A DNA stretch of 64,000 nt. Origin: Pseudoips prasinana. Taxonomy: Eukaryota > Arthropoda > Insecta > Lepidoptera > Nolidae. The stretch spans positions 7,491,001 to 7,555,000 of the forward strand of contig OX621249.1 of NCBI GenBank assembly GCA_951640165.1, written 5' to 3'. Made by a program: the position numbers and the translations under genes. The notes beneath the pieces were generated by a model. The model saw only the letters and a program-made list of their open reading frames with translations. It made no database searches and was not told where the DNA came from. Within the stretch, counting starts at the first letter, position 1, and each line of letters opens with the position of its first letter. Below, piece after piece: positions 1 through 10,313 of this stretch.

Positions 1-57
1 GATACGACCGCACATATTATAGTATAATAGGTATATGTTGTACCTATTTATAGTACA

Positions 58-367
58 CTAGCTGTGCCCCGCGGTTTCACCCGCGTTAAACTTTATAAAT
101 TATCACAGCTCCTCCCCGAAGGTGATAGCGTGATAATATGTAGTCTATATGTTGACCCGACCTCTTAGTAATGTCCATGCAAAATTTGAAGTAAATCCAT
201 GCAGTACTTTTTGAGTTCAGCCTGGACATACATACAGACCAACAGACAAAAATTCTAAGAACTATTTTTGGCTTCGACATCGATTGTAGATCACGCCCCA
301 AGTATCCTTTTAAAAAAATATTCAATGTACAGTTTTGACTTTTCTACGATTTTATTATATGTATAGA
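58..367 (-). mobile_element. Short non-autonomous Helitron, family H1, copy 1
   Basis: On the minus strand it starts TCTATACATATAATA and ends CCGCGGGGCACAGCTAG, giving the 5'-TC and 3'-CTAG termini of Helitrons with a short GC hairpin (CGCGG/CCGCG) just before the 3' end. No coding capacity. At least six other copies of the family lie in this window. The family resembles the Lep1-type Helitrons of Lepidoptera; that name is recall, not a search result. Confidence 0.8.
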
Positions 368-1125
368 TTCTATGATAAAAGAAGTTATTTAAGGCCTCAT
401 AAGATGACTAAAATAAAGTTGCAGCGGTGGCGCTGTCGTCGCCCATCACTTGGCTGGTGGGGGCCCTCACTTCTCGATACTTTGGAAGCGTTTATGGAGG
501 GGACAGACCTATTCTACCACAAGAAACCACTGACGTCACTTCTCCCTAATTTTTCAACTATGTACCTGATCATCATTACAATAAAATAGTTCAACGCTAT
601 GTATGTAACGCGTTTTAACGCTAGAAGCTGCTGAACACCACACTCCCCCACAATCTCAAATTCACTTTTTGTCCCGACCCAGGATTTGAGCTCAGGACCT
701 CATTACGTGCAGTTGCACACGCTACTGCTAGACTAACGAGCTAAAGACGACCAACACCTAAGTAACCTTTGCCATATGGTATGGTATGGTTACTGACGTG
801 GAGATGCCTGTAAGGCTTTCGGGGACGTTATGTGCAACTGGTACCTCTACGTTAACACCCGAAGATGTAATTTATGTAATGATGTCCGCTTCTACAACTA
901 CACTTCTTAATTATAAATTAACTTTAGCAGTGTTCGTCACGGGACTCAATAAGTACGCCCCGTGTGAACTCTCACAGGGTGCTAGTCGCCGCTACTCTAA
1001 GTAGGTGAGTGTTCCGTGATCTCAGCGGTGCACCAACTGTCACCGTCGTCGCCAAGAAAAGTTCCTTTGCAAAGACTAGTTTCCTTTCCAAGGCCCTGAC
1101 CCACCGCTCTCTACAATCTAAATCT
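368..1125. other. Interval without a recognised gene
   Basis: About 760 bases between two inverted copies of Helitron family H1. Only short unconvincing reading frames are present. Around 655-742 there is a reverse-oriented tRNA-like stretch (CAGGATTTGAGCTCAGGACC) resembling the head of a SINE seen again at 40,400-40,475. I recognise nothing else. Confidence 0.6.
655..742 (-). repeat. tRNA-like SINE head fragment
   Basis: Read on the minus strand it has a degenerate box B (GAGCTCAAATCC) and resembles the sequence at 40,400-40,475, including the shared 'CAGGACCTCATTA' stretch. Too short and decayed to be a functional tRNA gene. Confidence 0.5.
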
Positions 1126-1417
1126 TCTATACATATAATAAAATCGTAGGAAAGTCAAAACTGTACATTGAATATTTTTTTAAAAGGATACTTGGGGCGT
1201 GATCTACTTTAGAATTTTTGTCTGTGTGTCTGTTTTTCTGTATATATGTCCGGGCTAAACTCAAAAAGCACTGCATGGATTTACTTCTAATTTTGCATGA
1301 ATATAACTAAGAGGTCGGGTCAACATATAGGCTACATATTATCACGCTATCAATTACGGGGAGGAGCTATGATAATTTATAATATTTAACGCGGGTAAAA
1401 CCGCGGGGCACAGCTAG
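1126..1417 (+). mobile_element. Short non-autonomous Helitron, family H1, copy 2
   Basis: Begins TCTATACATATAATA and ends CCGCGGGGCACAGCTAG, followed by T. It has the family's internal 'CTTGGGGCGTGATC' and 'GGTCGGGTCAACATATAGG' blocks and the terminal hairpin. It is inverted relative to the copy at 58-367. Confidence 0.82.
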
Positions 1418-1744
1418 TAATATATATTTTGTAGCCCATTCGTATTGAAAGCTAACCTCAACAAAGTTTAACTTTAACTCAAGCTGCCGATACAGGAGAG
1501 CACAAAGTTACGGTTCATTTTGTCGTTTTAAAATGTCGCCGACAGGCCTCTAGCTGGTGTTTATTTTGCCACTTCCATTTGAAAACGTCGTTAAAAGCTT
1601 TAAAATCGGTAGGGACCGAGGCGAAAAATTCTTTGCGAAGTAAATGGACCGTGGTACGTAGTGAACTGTGAAAAGTATTTTATTTTTTGGCGTATTAGGT
1701 ATGTTTAGATTTCTCGAAGGTTTATGTGTGTAGTAAAATAGGTA
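1418..1744. other. Interval without a recognised gene
   Basis: AT-rich spacer between two same-orientation H1 Helitrons. I see no coding region or structured element in it. Confidence 0.6.
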
Positions 1745-2001
1745 TCTATACATATAATAAAATGAAAAGTCAAAACTGTACATTGAATATTTTTTTAAAA
1801 GATACTTGGGGCGTGATCGACATTCGGTATCGAAGCCAAAAATATAGCATTTAGAATTTTTGTCTGTTTGTCTATATGTATGTTTGGGCTAAACTCAAAA
1901 AGAACTGCATGGATTTTGCATATTATTACGCAATCACTTACGGGGCTACAATTATTTATAAAATTGAACGCGGATAAAACCGCGGGGCACAGAGTCACTA
2001 G
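1745..2001 (+). mobile_element. Short non-autonomous Helitron, family H1, copy 3
   Basis: Starts TCTATACATATAATAAAATG after an A and ends at CTAG before T. It is shortened inside, and its 3' end is altered (GGGGCACAGAGTCACTAG). The core 'CTTGGGGCGTGATCGACATT' is present. Confidence 0.75.
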
Positions 2002-2375
2002 TAGTCTATAGACAGCATGTGTGGCATCGTGGTTAAGACCGCCTCAGCACTAACTCAGCGAGCTTTTTTAAATATTTTTTTTTGTTTCTTTGGCTCACCA
2101 CCGGCATCTTATACTAATACAATTACAGAGAAATCATAATTGAAGTATTTTCAAGTATAGAGAACTCTTACAGTTAAGCACCACATTTACAGGAACATAA
2201 TATGACGTGAGTCTAATATTTTGAAATTTAATCCAAATCCAAAAATTTAATACAATTATTATAAATGTGAATGTTTTTTTATTTAATACTCACACAAGAG
2301 TACTATTAATGTGACTGATTAATGGTTGATCTGAGTATACATATGTACTTTGGGTCAGTTTATCGTATGAAAACA
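2002..2375. other. AT-rich interval, no gene recognised
   Basis: Poly-T rich spacer between Helitron copy 3 and SINE A. I see no supported feature. Confidence 0.55.
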
Positions 2376-2635
2376 CGGTCACCGTAGCCTAGTTGGTAGT
2401 GCTCCTGCCTACGAAGCTGGTGGCTCTGGGTTCGAATCCCGGTAAGTGCAAATATTTGTGTGATGTGCACGAATATTTGTTTCTGAGTCATGGATGTTTT
2501 CTATGTATATAAGTATTTATCTATCTATATAAGTATGTATATCGTCACCTGGTACCCATAGTACAAGCTTTGCTTAGTTTGAGGCTAGGATGATCTGTGT
2601 GACATTGTCCCTAGATATTATATATTATTATATTA
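2376..2635 (+). repeat. tRNA-derived SINE, family A
   Basis: The head carries RNA polymerase III promoter boxes: a box A-like TAGCCTAGTTGG and a box B GGTTCGAATCC. The body ends in a ...ACAAGCTTTGCTTAGTTTG... block and a short TATTA-rich tail. Copies on the opposite strand lie at 18,725-18,967 and 40,888-41,144. The tRNA fold is degraded and followed by a non-tRNA body, so this is a SINE and not a tRNA gene. Confidence 0.75.
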
Positions 2636-2835
2636 ATGAAGTCGTACGTTAAGATTCGAAACTACTGTAACGCGTCAACACGTATTTTTTTTATTTTGTT
2701 ATCAGAAGCTAATTCCCTTGGAGACTAGGCACATGCACGGGTCATTTTATACCGCGGGTAAACACATTAAACTTCGACAAATTGGCGGATCATGAGAGAG
2801 ATCAATTATTTTTTTTAGTGTGTAACTATTCTTTA

Positions 2836-2995
2836 TCTTTATCGTATGGGCAGTGATTACCAGCAGCACGCACATGGCTTACCAACTGCTGACAGCTTAG
2901 CGTGCCCTCCGAGGCACGGAGATGCTCAGATATTAAACTACTTTGACGCGGTCATCCATTGATGGGCTGACCAGCTACTATTGAGCATTTTTGTT
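2836..2995 (+). repeat. Dispersed repeat, family D1
   Basis: Contains 'CGTATGGGCAGTGATTACC' and 'CCTCCGAGGCACGGAGATGC'. The same order occurs in reverse complement at 7,736-7,890 and 63,170-63,300. Class unknown; the region could be the untranslated part of a LINE. Confidence 0.55.
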
Positions 2996-3088
2996 TTCAG
3001 ACGAATCCTCATTATAGTTAGGTTTTGAATCAACAGTTATTGTTGGACCAACGAAGCAGATTATTCTATAACTACGACACTCCTGAAT

Positions 3089-3336
3089 CCTGGGCCTCTA
3101 CCGGCTAAGTTGCCGAACATCGATTTCTTAAATGGCGTTCAAATAAATAAAGTTTAAAAGTTACTTAATCAATCGTTAAATTGGATTCAACGTTGACAAT
3201 AGATTCCGGATTATTTATGACGTCACATGTGCTCATGGAAGCCGATTTAACGATTGATTAAGTCATTTTTAACCTTTATTTATTAGAACGCCATTTAAAA
3301 AATCGATGTTCGGCGACTTAGCTGGTAGAGCCCCTG
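3089..3336. mobile_element. MITE-like element with ~100-bp terminal inverted repeats
   Basis: The left arm (GCTAAGTTGCCGAACATCGA..., then AAATGGCGTTC and TTAATCAATCGTTAAAT) recurs in inverted form on the right, ending GGTAGAGCCCCTG. The arms span roughly 3,089-3,190 and 3,235-3,336. There is no coding capacity. The right end, read outward-in, begins CAGGGGCTCTACC, which resembles hAT termini; I could not confirm an 8-bp target duplication. Confidence 0.7.
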
Positions 3337-3995
3337 AACGTAAGTAGTCGCAATCATGAGTGAAAATCCATCTTTATAATACAATAAAGTCTTCATACAA
3401 AAGGCCAGAGTCGTGTTAAATTGAAATTAATCGCACAACACCCCGTCGAGCTATTCTTTGTTGAGAATATAAACTAATGAACGCCTGTAGATGTCACTTC
3501 CTTGCTTGAATTGTGTGAATAAAACACTTGAGAACAATTTATTTTTAACTCCGTAAGAAAATTGGAGAACGTTAGATCCGTCTGTTTATTAAAAGGCATA
3601 TTTATGTTGTTTGTTTTGTAAATTATATCTTTTATTTAGATAACAGTTTTCTCCGAATGTATGCAACCAATGAATCTATGATAGAATTAGTCCATTCATG
3701 CACCTAAATCTCTTCAGGAATGGCTTCCCATTTATATTTTTAAGTCTACTTTCGAACTACCTATCGCAGGAGGACAGCATTCATGTCTTCTTCTCTCGTA
3801 TTTACTAATGTTGTTGTGCCCGATATGCTAATTGTTACATTTATTTTAAGCCTACTATCTACTACATTATAAATATACAAATAAATACCTTGGGACACTG
3901 CCTGCCATGTGATCCTAACCCCTGTATTATGGCAACCAGAAAACTCATAAATATAAGTATGTTTATGAGTTTTCTGGTTTCTGAATACATACAAA
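3337..3995. other. Interval without a recognised gene
   Basis: AT-rich sequence. At 3,939-3,979 there is a small hairpin (ACCAGAAAACTCATAAA and its inverted copy), next to decayed SINE-like text. No coding region recognised. Confidence 0.55.
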
Positions 3996-4662
3996 TCTAT
4001 CTATATAAATAAAAAGAGAAGTCCTGTCTGACTGACTGATTGACTGACTCATTAACGCCCAGCCCAAACCCTTTGCCATATAAAGCTGAAATTGTGCACA
4101 GATGTTTTCTTTATAATGTAGACAAGGAATAAGTAAGGATTAGGAGAAGAGAAGATAAGGAAGGGTAAAGCGGGGGTGCCAAGTTAATATGAAACTTTGC
4201 CGTTTTTGAAGTTAGAGGCATAAAAGTTGGTATTTGGCCTTTCAGTTAAAAATTATAAATATATATTTCAGGATTTGTGGCAATTTAAAATAAATAAATG
4301 CTTGAAATAAAAGGTAGTTCAAAACTAAATCAAAAGATGATCGCCGAAATCTCACCCAAAAAATTTGCATTTAATTGTACCGCTTTACATGTTTATATTT
4401 TTGTTAGTAGATGGCATAATCATCATTTTAGATCGCGCTATGGTTTCGTTCACAAGTTTAGACGGGTCCTTTTTTGAAATAACAGTAGCAAAGTAGTTTT
4501 TCGATTCTTTCATCATAGTTATGTTATTTTAAAGGTTTTCTTAAATTTATATTGCATTGTCTATTTGATTTTAATGTAATATTTTTTAGATTAAGCTAGA
4601 AGTAAGTAATACATAGGTGATCATTCAAAATTGTCGCGGACGAAGTCGCGGGTGCCAGCTAG
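3996..4662 (+). mobile_element. Non-autonomous Helitron, ~660 bp
   Basis: Starts TCTATATAAATAAAAAG (a second possible TC start lies four bases upstream) and ends GGTGCCAGCTAG before T. A hairpin-forming CGCGGACGAAGTCGCG precedes the end. It contains the 'TGACTGACTGATTGACTGACTC' block common in lepidopteran Helitrons of this sort. No Rep/helicase coding sequence is present. Confidence 0.72.
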
Positions 4663-4664
4663 TT

Positions 4665-4945
4665 ATTATACACCCAGAAGATTCAGTGATCTTGATCATT
4701 ACACAAATATTTGTCCTAGGTGGGGATCGAACCCACGATCTGTGAGCGTGATCCTAAACTGTACTATGGCAACCAGATCGCTCATAAAAATACTTATATA
4801 TTTCTAAATATATACAAATTATATATAAATTACACTCAGAAGATTCTGTTATCTTAATCATTACACAAATATTTGCCCTATGTGGGGATCGAACTCCTCG
4901 AACCTCTGGCTATAACGTCAAGGTCACTAACCACAAGACCAAAAG
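4665..4945 (-). repeat. Two decayed tRNA-like SINE heads in tandem
   Basis: Two similar blocks (about 4,670-4,765 and 4,830-4,940) each carry 'ATTACACAAATATTTG' followed by 'GTGGGGATCGAAC', which is a box B-like GTTCGATCCCCAC on the minus strand. They look like partial copies of a SINE related to family B. Confidence 0.55.
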
Positions 4946-5288
4946 GTTAATTGAAATTCTGGCTTTACGTTAACCATTTTCAATTTAGGCTCAAAGCAGG
5001 CGGTCTTTAGCAAACAATTTGCCATGTTTTCATTCAAAATAATGAATGAGGCGTATTTCACTGACCGCTGTTCTGTTTGGCTTTCTCATTAAATTCACCA
5101 AAGTGTCCACTTACCAATGCTGTTAATACTAACAGGGAAGGGACAAAATTAACACGCTGCTGTTTATGTGGTGTCTATGTTTATTACCCAATGGTTCAGT
5201 AGAAATTTTACATTGTTATCTAGTATTTGAATATTTGTTAAATCATAGTTTTATATAATTAACAAACCTCGAAAGAGATTTAATTATT

Positions 5289-5480
5289 GAGCCGTTTGGA
5301 GTGGAGACGCTTGGGCCGTGGGGTCCGAGAGAGCGGGTTTGTTTCCGCGAAATATCTAAGCACTTGGTCGACGTTACGTGCGACCAGAAGGCTGGCCAAT
5401 GTTTTGGACAACGTTTAAGCTTTGCTTTCAGCGCGCAGCATGGTAATGCTGGAGCATTCTGGATACGGATGCAAGGATGA
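5289..5480 (+). pseudogene. C-terminal tail of a LINE ORF2 (fragment)
   Basis: The frame from 5,289 to the TGA at 5,478-5,480 reads GVETLGPWGP near its start and QKAGQCFGQRLSFAF later. I recognise this as the C-terminal tail that follows the reverse transcriptase in one group of insect LINEs (GVETLGxWGP ... QRISxAxQRGNAA). Only about 63 residues remain, with no RT domain upstream, so it is a relic. Clade assignment is uncertain. Confidence 0.6.
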
Positions 5481-5663
5481 CTTTTTAGATTACACTAGAC
5501 TTAAGCTTAAGCATATTGTAAATATAATTTTAACGTTTCTTTTTTTTAATAATTACTTATCTATAGCGACAAGAACACTTGAACCATGAACAATGTTTTT
5601 ATCAAGTTAAATGTAAATAAAGTTATATTAACCATGATTTAATTTATTACTTTTAGCATTTTA

Positions 5664-5790
5664 AGAGTCGATTTCACTTTCGAAATTAAACGTGATCAAT
5701 GGGCGCTAAGCTCGGTTCCTCTTCCTCTAACTGAGTTTAGCGTCCATTGATCGCGTTTAATTGTAACGGTGAAATCGACTCTAAGTATGC
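5664..5790. mobile_element. Palindromic MITE-like element
   Basis: The arm AGAGTCGATTTCAC...AATTAAACGTGATCAATGG, about 50 bp, is followed after a short loop by its imperfect inverse (CCATTGATCGCGTTTAATT...GTGAAATCGACTCT). It is non-coding. A foldback element or MITE is the simplest reading. Confidence 0.65.
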
Positions 5791-5887
5791 TAAACTGAAA
5801 ATGAATTTTCAGATATCTTTACAATTGATTGTATAAATTAAAGTGCGTGCGGGAATCGAAAATTGATAAAATGAAATATTGTGAAAA

Positions 5888-6006
5888 TAGCGAACACATT
5901 GTAAAATATGTTATTTATGCGTGGGTTTTATAAGTATCAATAATATTAAATTATTGATACTTATAAAACCCAATCATACATAACATATTTCACAATGTGT
6001 TCGAAA
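5888..6006. repeat. Near-perfect palindrome, ~118 bp
   Basis: The left arm CGAACACATTGTAAAATATG...GGGTTTTATAAGTATCAATAAT is mirrored immediately on the right with only a few mismatches. The loop is nearly absent. It is non-coding; a MITE or foldback transposon is likely. Confidence 0.7.
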
Positions 6007-6146
6007 TCAATGCAATTGAGAGGAATTTTGTAAATTTTCTAACGAGGAATTTTCTATTATACATTTCTGTAAAGAACTACAAAAAATAATGCCAACGGGC
6101 CAATTTTATACTCAATGACTATTTTGAAAGCTCAAAACTATAAAAA

Positions 6147-6395
6147 AACCGGCCAAGTGCGAGTTGGACTCGGACACAAAGGGTTGCGTACCATTATTTA
6201 TAAAAACGAGGAAAAACTTCACGTTTGTTGTATGAATCCCTTAAATATTTATTTTATTTGTTTTTAGTATTTGTATAGCGGCAACAGAAATACATCATCT
6301 GTGAAATTCAACTGTCTAACTATCACGGTTCATGAGATATAGCCTGGTGACAGACGGACACAGACAGACAGCGAAGTCTTAGTATTAGTAGTTCC
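6147..6395 (+). repeat. GGCCAAGTGCGAGT dispersed repeat
   Basis: Carries 'CCGGCCAAGTGCGAGTTGGA', 'GGCAACAGAAATACATCATC' and 'AGCCTGGTGACAGACGGACA'. I recognise this from many insect and especially lepidopteran genomes as an abundant non-coding repeat. Its class is not settled from sequence alone. Confidence 0.65.
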
Positions 6396-6550
6396 TAAAA
6401 ACAAGTAAGGTGCTTCACGGTGCAGTTTTTCACCCAAGATGAACAGGATCGATGTTGGAACACTTATGTAATATTTACGTAACCCAGTAAAGTTCCAAAG
6501 ACGACTTAAAAACAAGATGCACTCAAAGCTTTTAGCATCGCAAAATTGAT

Positions 6551-6693
6551 ATAGTACAGACGCCAGCATATCAAGTTACCCCAATCTGTAAAATTTCCCC
6601 AATGGAAGTGAACCTTATGCTTTTGTGATATAGTTGAAAATCTATAAAAGAAATTTGACAGATTGGGGTAACTTGATGTGCTGGCGTCTGTAC
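6551..6693. mobile_element. MITE with ~43-bp inverted repeats, family M1, copy 1
   Basis: Inverted ends TACAGACGCCAGCATATCAA and its complement lie about 140 bp apart; the arms continue through ACCCCAATCTGT. The outer bases read TA, which would fit TA-targeted insertion of the Tc1/mariner kind. A second, damaged copy is at 7,608-7,717. Confidence 0.7.
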
Positions 6694-6969
6694 CTACTTC
6701 GAAAGCTACTTGAAAAGTTTTCACATGGAGTGTGACGATTCGAAGACGCGTCTATTTCCAGCAAAGTGCGGTTTGTTGTGTCACAACAAACTAATGTAAT
6801 GCAGTTGAAGACTCCAGGGAGGTAGTGTAAATGGATTGGAAATCCAGACCTATCAATTGGATCAAATTGCGGGCATCGCCACCGCTGCCGTGATAATAAA
6901 AATCTAAAAAACATATTAACAGCTGTAAAAAGTACACTGGTGGACAAAACCTCCCCAAGAATCATATTG

Positions 6970-7310
6970 GGGGCATAAAAATAAAAAATAAAATAAAAAA
7001 GGTTTTTAGTCACGTAGACTTTAAAAAAGCGCTTGTAATTGTCAGAACATGTTTGTAGTAATATAGTTGTATACATTATTATTTCTAGTAACATAGATAT
7101 TTAGGTACACATTGTATGAAAACATTTATAAAATTTATTTTATTATAGCATTGATATTTAGCTAGCTCGTATCAAGTTATTGTCAAGAGATTATGTTTAA
7201 TTATCTAGTTTAAGTCTAATATTTTTACTGCACATTGTCAATGGTTCTGTCTATATTTAGGTATTATTATTATGACGGACCTTGTGTTAATAACAAGATA
7301 TGCCATAATC
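6970..7310 (-). mobile_element. LINE 3' end, family L3 (5'-truncated)
   Basis: The block from 'AAAAAGGTTTTTAGTCACG' to 'ATTATGACGGACCTTGTG' matches the 3' untranslated region of the LINE at 16,983-18,291 almost base for base. Only the untranslated part is left, as expected for a severely 5'-truncated retrocopy. The minus orientation follows from the coding strand of the longer copy. Confidence 0.7.
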
Positions 7311-7429
7311 GTCACGCTTGGCAGACGGATTGGCGATCGCAGTATGATCTTCTTCTTAGCGTGTCATTAATTAAATTTTTGTGGCCCAGGAAGAGGCCAC
7401 ACTGATTACCCTGCTTGTGGCATTCCTAA

Positions 7430-7890
7430 GATCCTGCGCTCATAGCTAGATGCTCTCACCGGTCCATAAATGATCGGTGAGGTTAAGTAACTAGGCTCGC
7501 GGTCAGTCCATAGATGGGTGCTAGCATTCACATGAACATCCATTAAACCACATGTCATATCACACACACCACTTATTAACATGAGATTGCTTTCTGTGAC
7601 AAAATGTACAGATGCCAGCACATCCAGCTACCCCAATCTGTCAAATTTCTTTTATAGATTTTCACCTTTATCACAGAAGCATAAGGTTCACTTTCAATTA
7701 GGGAAATTTGACAGATTGCCAAAGTGGTTTAATTTCTAAGCGTCTCCGTGCTTCGGAGGGCTCGTTAAGCTGTCGGTCCCGGTTGTAGTCATTAGACAAC
7801 AGTAGTCAAACCATGTCTGAGGCCTACTGGGCGGCTTGACCAACTCTGACACTATGGTAACCACTGCCCATACGATAAGCAAGCAAGATC
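7430..7890 (-). repeat. Dispersed repeat D1 interrupted by a MITE
   Basis: The two halves, 'AAGTAACTAGGCTCGCGGTC' and 'AGTGGTTTAATTTC...CGTCTCCGTGCTTCGGAGGG', are contiguous at 63,130-63,230 in this window. Here about 190 bp including MITE M1 copy 2 lies between them. The interruption therefore post-dates the repeat. Confidence 0.6.
7608..7717. mobile_element. MITE family M1, copy 2 (damaged right end)
   Basis: The left arm GTACAGATGCCAGCACATCC...CCCCAATCTGTCAAATTTC matches copy 1. The interior (TATAGATTTTCA..., ATAAGGTTCACTTT) is the reverse complement of copy 1's interior. The right arm stops at GAAATTTGACAGATTG. Confidence 0.65.
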
Positions 7891-8647
7891 CTGCCATGAA
7901 CATGTGGCAGGGCAGGCTGGGCACGGTGTTAGGTGGGCCATGAATTGGACCGATGCTCCCCCTAGACATGTTTTCTTGGTTCCGGCCCATCTGAGTCCGA
8001 AGTCTATTTTGGGACTTCCAGATCGACGACGGCATCGTAGTATGATGGTCATAGTACTCAGAGAGATGCTTCTATCCGTCTTCTAGTAGATACAATAGCA
8101 ACTTTCAAGAAGCTTCTCAGAGAACGCTATTTGAGTGTATAATTGATGTTTTCTTAAGTATCTATTCTCTTCTTATTTGCTTATTTAATTTTGTCTTTTT
8201 TTATATTTGAACAGTAAATTTACTAAAAAGAGTTTTGAAGAGGGATAAATAAGAGGAATGTTTCTAACCCATAAATATATGGAAGAGTCGGTTTATATGG
8301 ACATTCTGTACAATTATCGCTCTGGATTAATACGCAAAATCGCGAAGCTACTCATCCTTTTGAGGATTAGGGAAGGCGTTTAATTGTAATTAATGCAAAC
8401 TAATAGTAATTCGGGATTAACACCAAAGTTTGTACTTATACTAGTGCCTAACTGCGTCACTGGTAGCATCGGATATGTTTAAACTAGACCAAGTTGCACC
8501 CAACTAACTTAAACAGCACTTGAAATGTCGATGCTGCGTCTAAACTTGTTTAACTTTTGGAAGAAACACGTAAGTACAAATAATACGTACCTACGCCATA
8601 TATTGAATAAACGAATGGATGCATCTGATAAATTTAATTACTTTAGA
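7891..8647. other. Interval without a recognised gene
   Basis: It contains 'GAACATGTGGCAGGGCAGGC' and AT-rich sequence. Overlapping short frames on both strands near 7,850-8,090 look like chance readings of repeat D1 flank. I assign no feature. Confidence 0.5.
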
Positions 8648-8826
8648 CTAGCTGTGCCCTGCAGTTTTACCCGTATTACGTTTTATAAATTATAGCCTAT
8701 GTGTTATTCGGATATAAAAGCTGTATTACCTACTACAAATTTTCATCAAAAGCCTTTCGGTAGTTTTTGTGTGAAAGAGCATCCATACATCCGTACTCAC
8801 ATACTTTCACTTTTATAATAGTTTGC
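8648..8826 (-). mobile_element. Short Helitron, family H2, copy 1
   Basis: On the minus strand it ends in ...GGGCACAGCTAG with a decayed hairpin, and it begins in a TATTATAAAAGTGAAAGTATG-like 5' end. The best related copies are at 10,314-10,497 and 18,292-18,469. Confidence 0.6.
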
Positions 8827-8954
8827 GTGAAAGACTAACAAACATCCATATATCTATACATCCATAAGAAACCTCCCCAATCGGGTCTGTTTATACTTAG
8901 TTCAATTTATTTTAGTTGAAGATTTAAATTTTTATATAATAATATATTATTCGA

Positions 8955-9213
8955 ATGGCCAGTTTGAGTGGTTGGTTTTCACGCCGCAGGTCGTAGGTTC
9001 GATCCCCACTCAGGACAGATATTTGTGTGCATTAATATGTGTGTTTATTCTTAGTCTGCGTGTAATTATTTATATAAGTATGTTATTACAAAAGAAAAGT
9101 AGTATATGTAATATATCAGTTATCTGGTTTCCATAGTACAAGCTCTGCTTGGTTTGGCAGCAGATGGCCGTGTGTGACTAATTGCCCAGGATATTATTAT
9201 TATTTCTCTAAAT
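8955..9213 (+). repeat. tRNA-derived SINE, family B, copy 1
   Basis: A tRNA-like head with box B GGTTCGATCCCC leads into a body with 'ACAAAAGAAAAGTAGTATAT' and 'CCATAGTACAAGCTCTGCTT', ending in 'AGGATATTATTATTATT'. Its 3' half is shared with SINE family A although the heads differ. Confidence 0.72.
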
Positions 9214-9304
9214 AACCATAAAGTTCGTCGGCAGTATTCTTGCTAGTTTACAACTAAACTTCTTACAGCTACATAATTAAAATTATTATTTTTTGCTGCA
9301 AATG

Positions 9305-9415
9305 CGTTGTCGGCCTTTGAGCCTCATGTGTTACGAGTCCAGTCCATGGGCGGCGCTAATCAGATACCATCTGGTGACCCGATTCTTTGTTTGCCGTGCT
9401 ATGTTATGAAAATAA
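9305..9415 (+). repeat. Fragment of a SINE/LINE 3' end
   Basis: 'GGGCGGCGCTAATC...CATCTGGTGACCCGATTC...TTTGCCGTGCTATG' resembles the 3' end at 57,080-57,190 (GGGCGGCGGTGATCACTTAC...). It is a decayed copy. Confidence 0.45.
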
Positions 9416-9865
9416 GCTTATTTGGAATACATGGAACCTTATCATTGGGGAATGCTTGACAACGTCACCTTCCATACTCCAACGCCTCATCGGTACATCA
9501 CTCACCGCTGTATCCTATCTTCGAAAAACTGGAAACCCATAAAGTTTGTGTGTTACCTACATTACAAGACCTACCTACATGACAATTTGATAATTTTTTA
9601 ACACTAAGCAATTGAAGGATGAGGTATAGTTTCGTCCGTAGACCATTTTATTATTAATTTTAACAAAATTCTCTACTTTTTATCTTTCAACACGAACTTT
9701 TAATTCGCATTACGTGAGTTATAAAAAGCATCTGTTAAAATGTCGAATAAGTCACTAATCCTTAAGAATCCTCCGAATAACAGACCATTTAAGAAAACCC
9801 TTTTGTAATAGTAAATGGTTTGCACTGAAGACAAATGAGACTCAAACAGTTAAATACATATCTAC

Positions 9866-10060
9866 AAGTTGCTGGTAAAACCTCTTTCTTCTAAACTCAA
9901 ATTGATAGCGGTACATATTTCAGTGGAACTTTTTCCTTTAAGACCAAGTTGTCCACCTCATTTTTATCACAATCAACTCTTTACGAGCGTGAGCTATTAA
10001 GGCAACTGTCCTCAGATCAGAGTGACCACGGCCACAGTACTAATTGATACAAACTGACGA
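9866..10060. repeat. Dispersed repeat, family D2, copy 1
   Basis: 'AAAACCTCTTTCTTCTAA' to 'CGAGCGTGAGCTATTAAGGC' matches 16,745-16,935 with scattered differences. A short frame can be read on the minus strand of the second copy, but it is not maintained here, so I treat the pair as a non-coding repeat of unknown class. Confidence 0.55.
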
Positions 10061-10088
10061 AAAATGTAAATATAAATGCACACAGGAC

Positions 10089-10203
10089 AGAGTATATTAT
10101 ACCATTTCGTATTGTGTCTGTGCCTACTAATAAAATCAATAAATTATTTTATTATTGATTTTATTAGTAGGCACAGACACAATACTGAATGGTATAATAT
10201 ACA
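10089..10203. repeat. Near-perfect palindrome, ~115 bp
   Basis: GTATATTATACCATTTCGTA...TGCCTACTAATAAAATCAAT runs into its inverse copy with about an 8-base centre. Only a few arm positions differ. It is a foldback/MITE-like structure able to form a long hairpin. Confidence 0.72.
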
Positions 10204-10313
10204 TAAATAAATCATAATAAACAAAGTTTAAGTACAGACGGAAAATGAACCCAAGAACCACGTGCGTTCACCACTCCGCCTCTCCACCGTGTTCGAACTC
10301 GAATTTATACAAT

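Noticed and set aside
2395..2445. tRNA gene candidates (GGTTCGAATCC boxes) here and at 8,990, 18,910, 40,530 and 41,085
   Set aside because: Each has A and B boxes, but they are embedded in repeated units with a common non-tRNA body, and no complete cloverleaf is seen. They are SINE heads.
6642..7094. 150-codon minus-strand frame
   Set aside because: It spans MITE M1 and a LINE 3' end and has no recognised domain.
7736..8086. Overlapping frames of 60-99 codons on both strands
   Set aside because: They coincide with dispersed repeat D1, and the frames are not preserved in its other copies.
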